Source: Janthinobacterium sp. GW456P | GTDB lineage: Bacteria > Pseudomonadota > Gammaproteobacteria > Burkholderiales > Burkholderiaceae_D | Assembly: GCF_002127655.1 (NCBI RefSeq) | Contig: NZ_NEHB01000026.1 | Span: forward strand, 1-64,000 | Direction: 5' to 3' | DNA: 64,000 nucleotides | In this document: one piece after another, positions 63,670-64,000 of the stretch | Position numbering within the stretch: the stretch's first letter is position 1 | How the letters are laid out: each line of letters starts with the position of its first letter | Program-made: the position numbers and the translations under genes | The notes under the pieces: generated by a model | Database searches by the model: none | What the model was told of the DNA's origin: nothing | What the model saw: the letters and a program-made list of their open reading frames with translations, nothing else

Positions 63670-64000
63670 ATGCAAAAACCGCCAGAAGCAAGCGTGACAG
63701 AGCATGTGCCCTTGGCCCTGCGCTGGCAGCGGCTGCGTGCCGCCTATCGCCTGGCCAACCTGGCCACCCACCATGTGCTGGGTTTTACCATCAAACTGGT
63801 GCTGTTCGCGTATTTCGCCTTCGCCGTGCTGTTTTTATTCCTGCGCTACGCGATCCTGCCGAATATCGATTATTACAAAGGCGATATCGAGCGGGCGGCC
63901 AGCCGCGCGCTGGGCAACCCTGTCAGCATCGCGCGTATTTATGCCTCCTGGCATGGTGTGCGGCCCAATCTCTTCTTCGGCGACGTGACCCTGCGCGACC
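63670..64000 (+). CDS. yhdP: YhdP-family (AsmA-like) protein, partial N-terminus
   Basis: The frame starts at ATG 63670 and is open to the window end, giving 110 residues (MQKPPEASVTEHVPLALRWQ ...). A membrane helix (IKLVLFAYFAFAVLFLFLRY) is followed by AILPNIDYYKGDIERAASRA and VSIARIYASWHGVRPNLFFG, typical of the YhdP start, a large protein linked to phospholipid transfer to the outer membrane. It is divergent from glnE, as in many betaproteobacteria. The rest lies beyond the window. Confidence 0.85.
   Translation, partial: MQKPPEASVTEHVPLALRWQRLRAAYRLANLATHHVLGFTIKLVLFAYFAFAVLFLFLRYAILPNIDYYKGDIERAASRALGNPVSIARIYASWHGVRPNLFFGDVTLRD

Overview
The window is a GC-rich, gene-dense piece of a betaproteobacterial chromosome. 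The gene set and protein sequences (NtrBC-type nitrogen control next to glnA, intracellular PHB depolymerase plus a PHA-granule-region protein, glycine-betaine proVWX, many Oar-like TonB receptors with a VTGSSIKR signature, class I translation/GTPase block rplU-rpmA-obgE-proB) point to Oxalobacteraceae, most like Janthinobacterium/Massilia/Duganella. That placement is inference from protein character, not from a database search.

Layout. 1-400: the edge of an IS3-family insertion sequence (truncated orfA), a terminator and tRNA-Pro(CGG). 0.4-3.4 kb: an AsmA-family protein and a divergent arsR-arsC pair. 3.5-10.8 kb: housekeeping genes: ispB, divergent rplU-rpmA, obgE, a small membrane protein, proB, nth-rsxB, then a periplasmic solute-binding protein. 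10.9-14.2 kb: a TonB-dependent receptor followed by a Tat-motif-bearing DOPA-dioxygenase-family protein. 14.2-18.7 kb: phaZ, fdxA, a thermolysin-like peptidase with an emfourin-type inhibitor gene, and a PHA-system protein. 18.7-22.7 kb: proVWX behind a long leader. 22.7-24.1 kb: GNAT, acyl-CoA-binding protein, FKBP. 24.2-28.8 kb: a tightly packed five-gene operon (beta-propeller, polysaccharide-deacetylase-like, fatty-acid-hydroxylase-like, EI24, CinA-N-like). 29.2-35.5 kb: a large divergent class A PBP, a small unknown, GST, a membrane-anchored TAXI protein, and a type II toxin-antitoxin pair. 35.6-42.3 kb: rhodanese, glnA, a DUF4124-like protein, glnL, glnG, corA. 42.4-56.4 kb: an orphan histidine kinase and three related TonB receptors, one interrupted by a single ochre stop at its signal-peptide junction, interspersed with an FAD oxidoreductase and rsmE. 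56.6-64 kb: tkt, gap, a DUF1275 protein, glnE and the start of a yhdP homologue.

How it works together. Nitrogen control is unusually complete: glnA has two NtrC-type sites and a -24/-12 promoter, NtrB and NtrC are encoded directly downstream, and the GS adenylyltransferase GlnE lies about 20 kb further on. Outer-membrane uptake is strongly represented by four TonB-dependent receptors. PHA metabolism is represented by phaZ and the granule-region protein.

The most interesting targets are the peptidase/emfourin pair, the exported DOPA-dioxygenase-like protein linked to a TonB receptor, the nonsense-interrupted receptor, and the five-gene operon whose deacetylase-like member lacks the second Asp of the usual TFDDG motif. 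All coordinates and motifs come from reading the sequence; no homology search was run.
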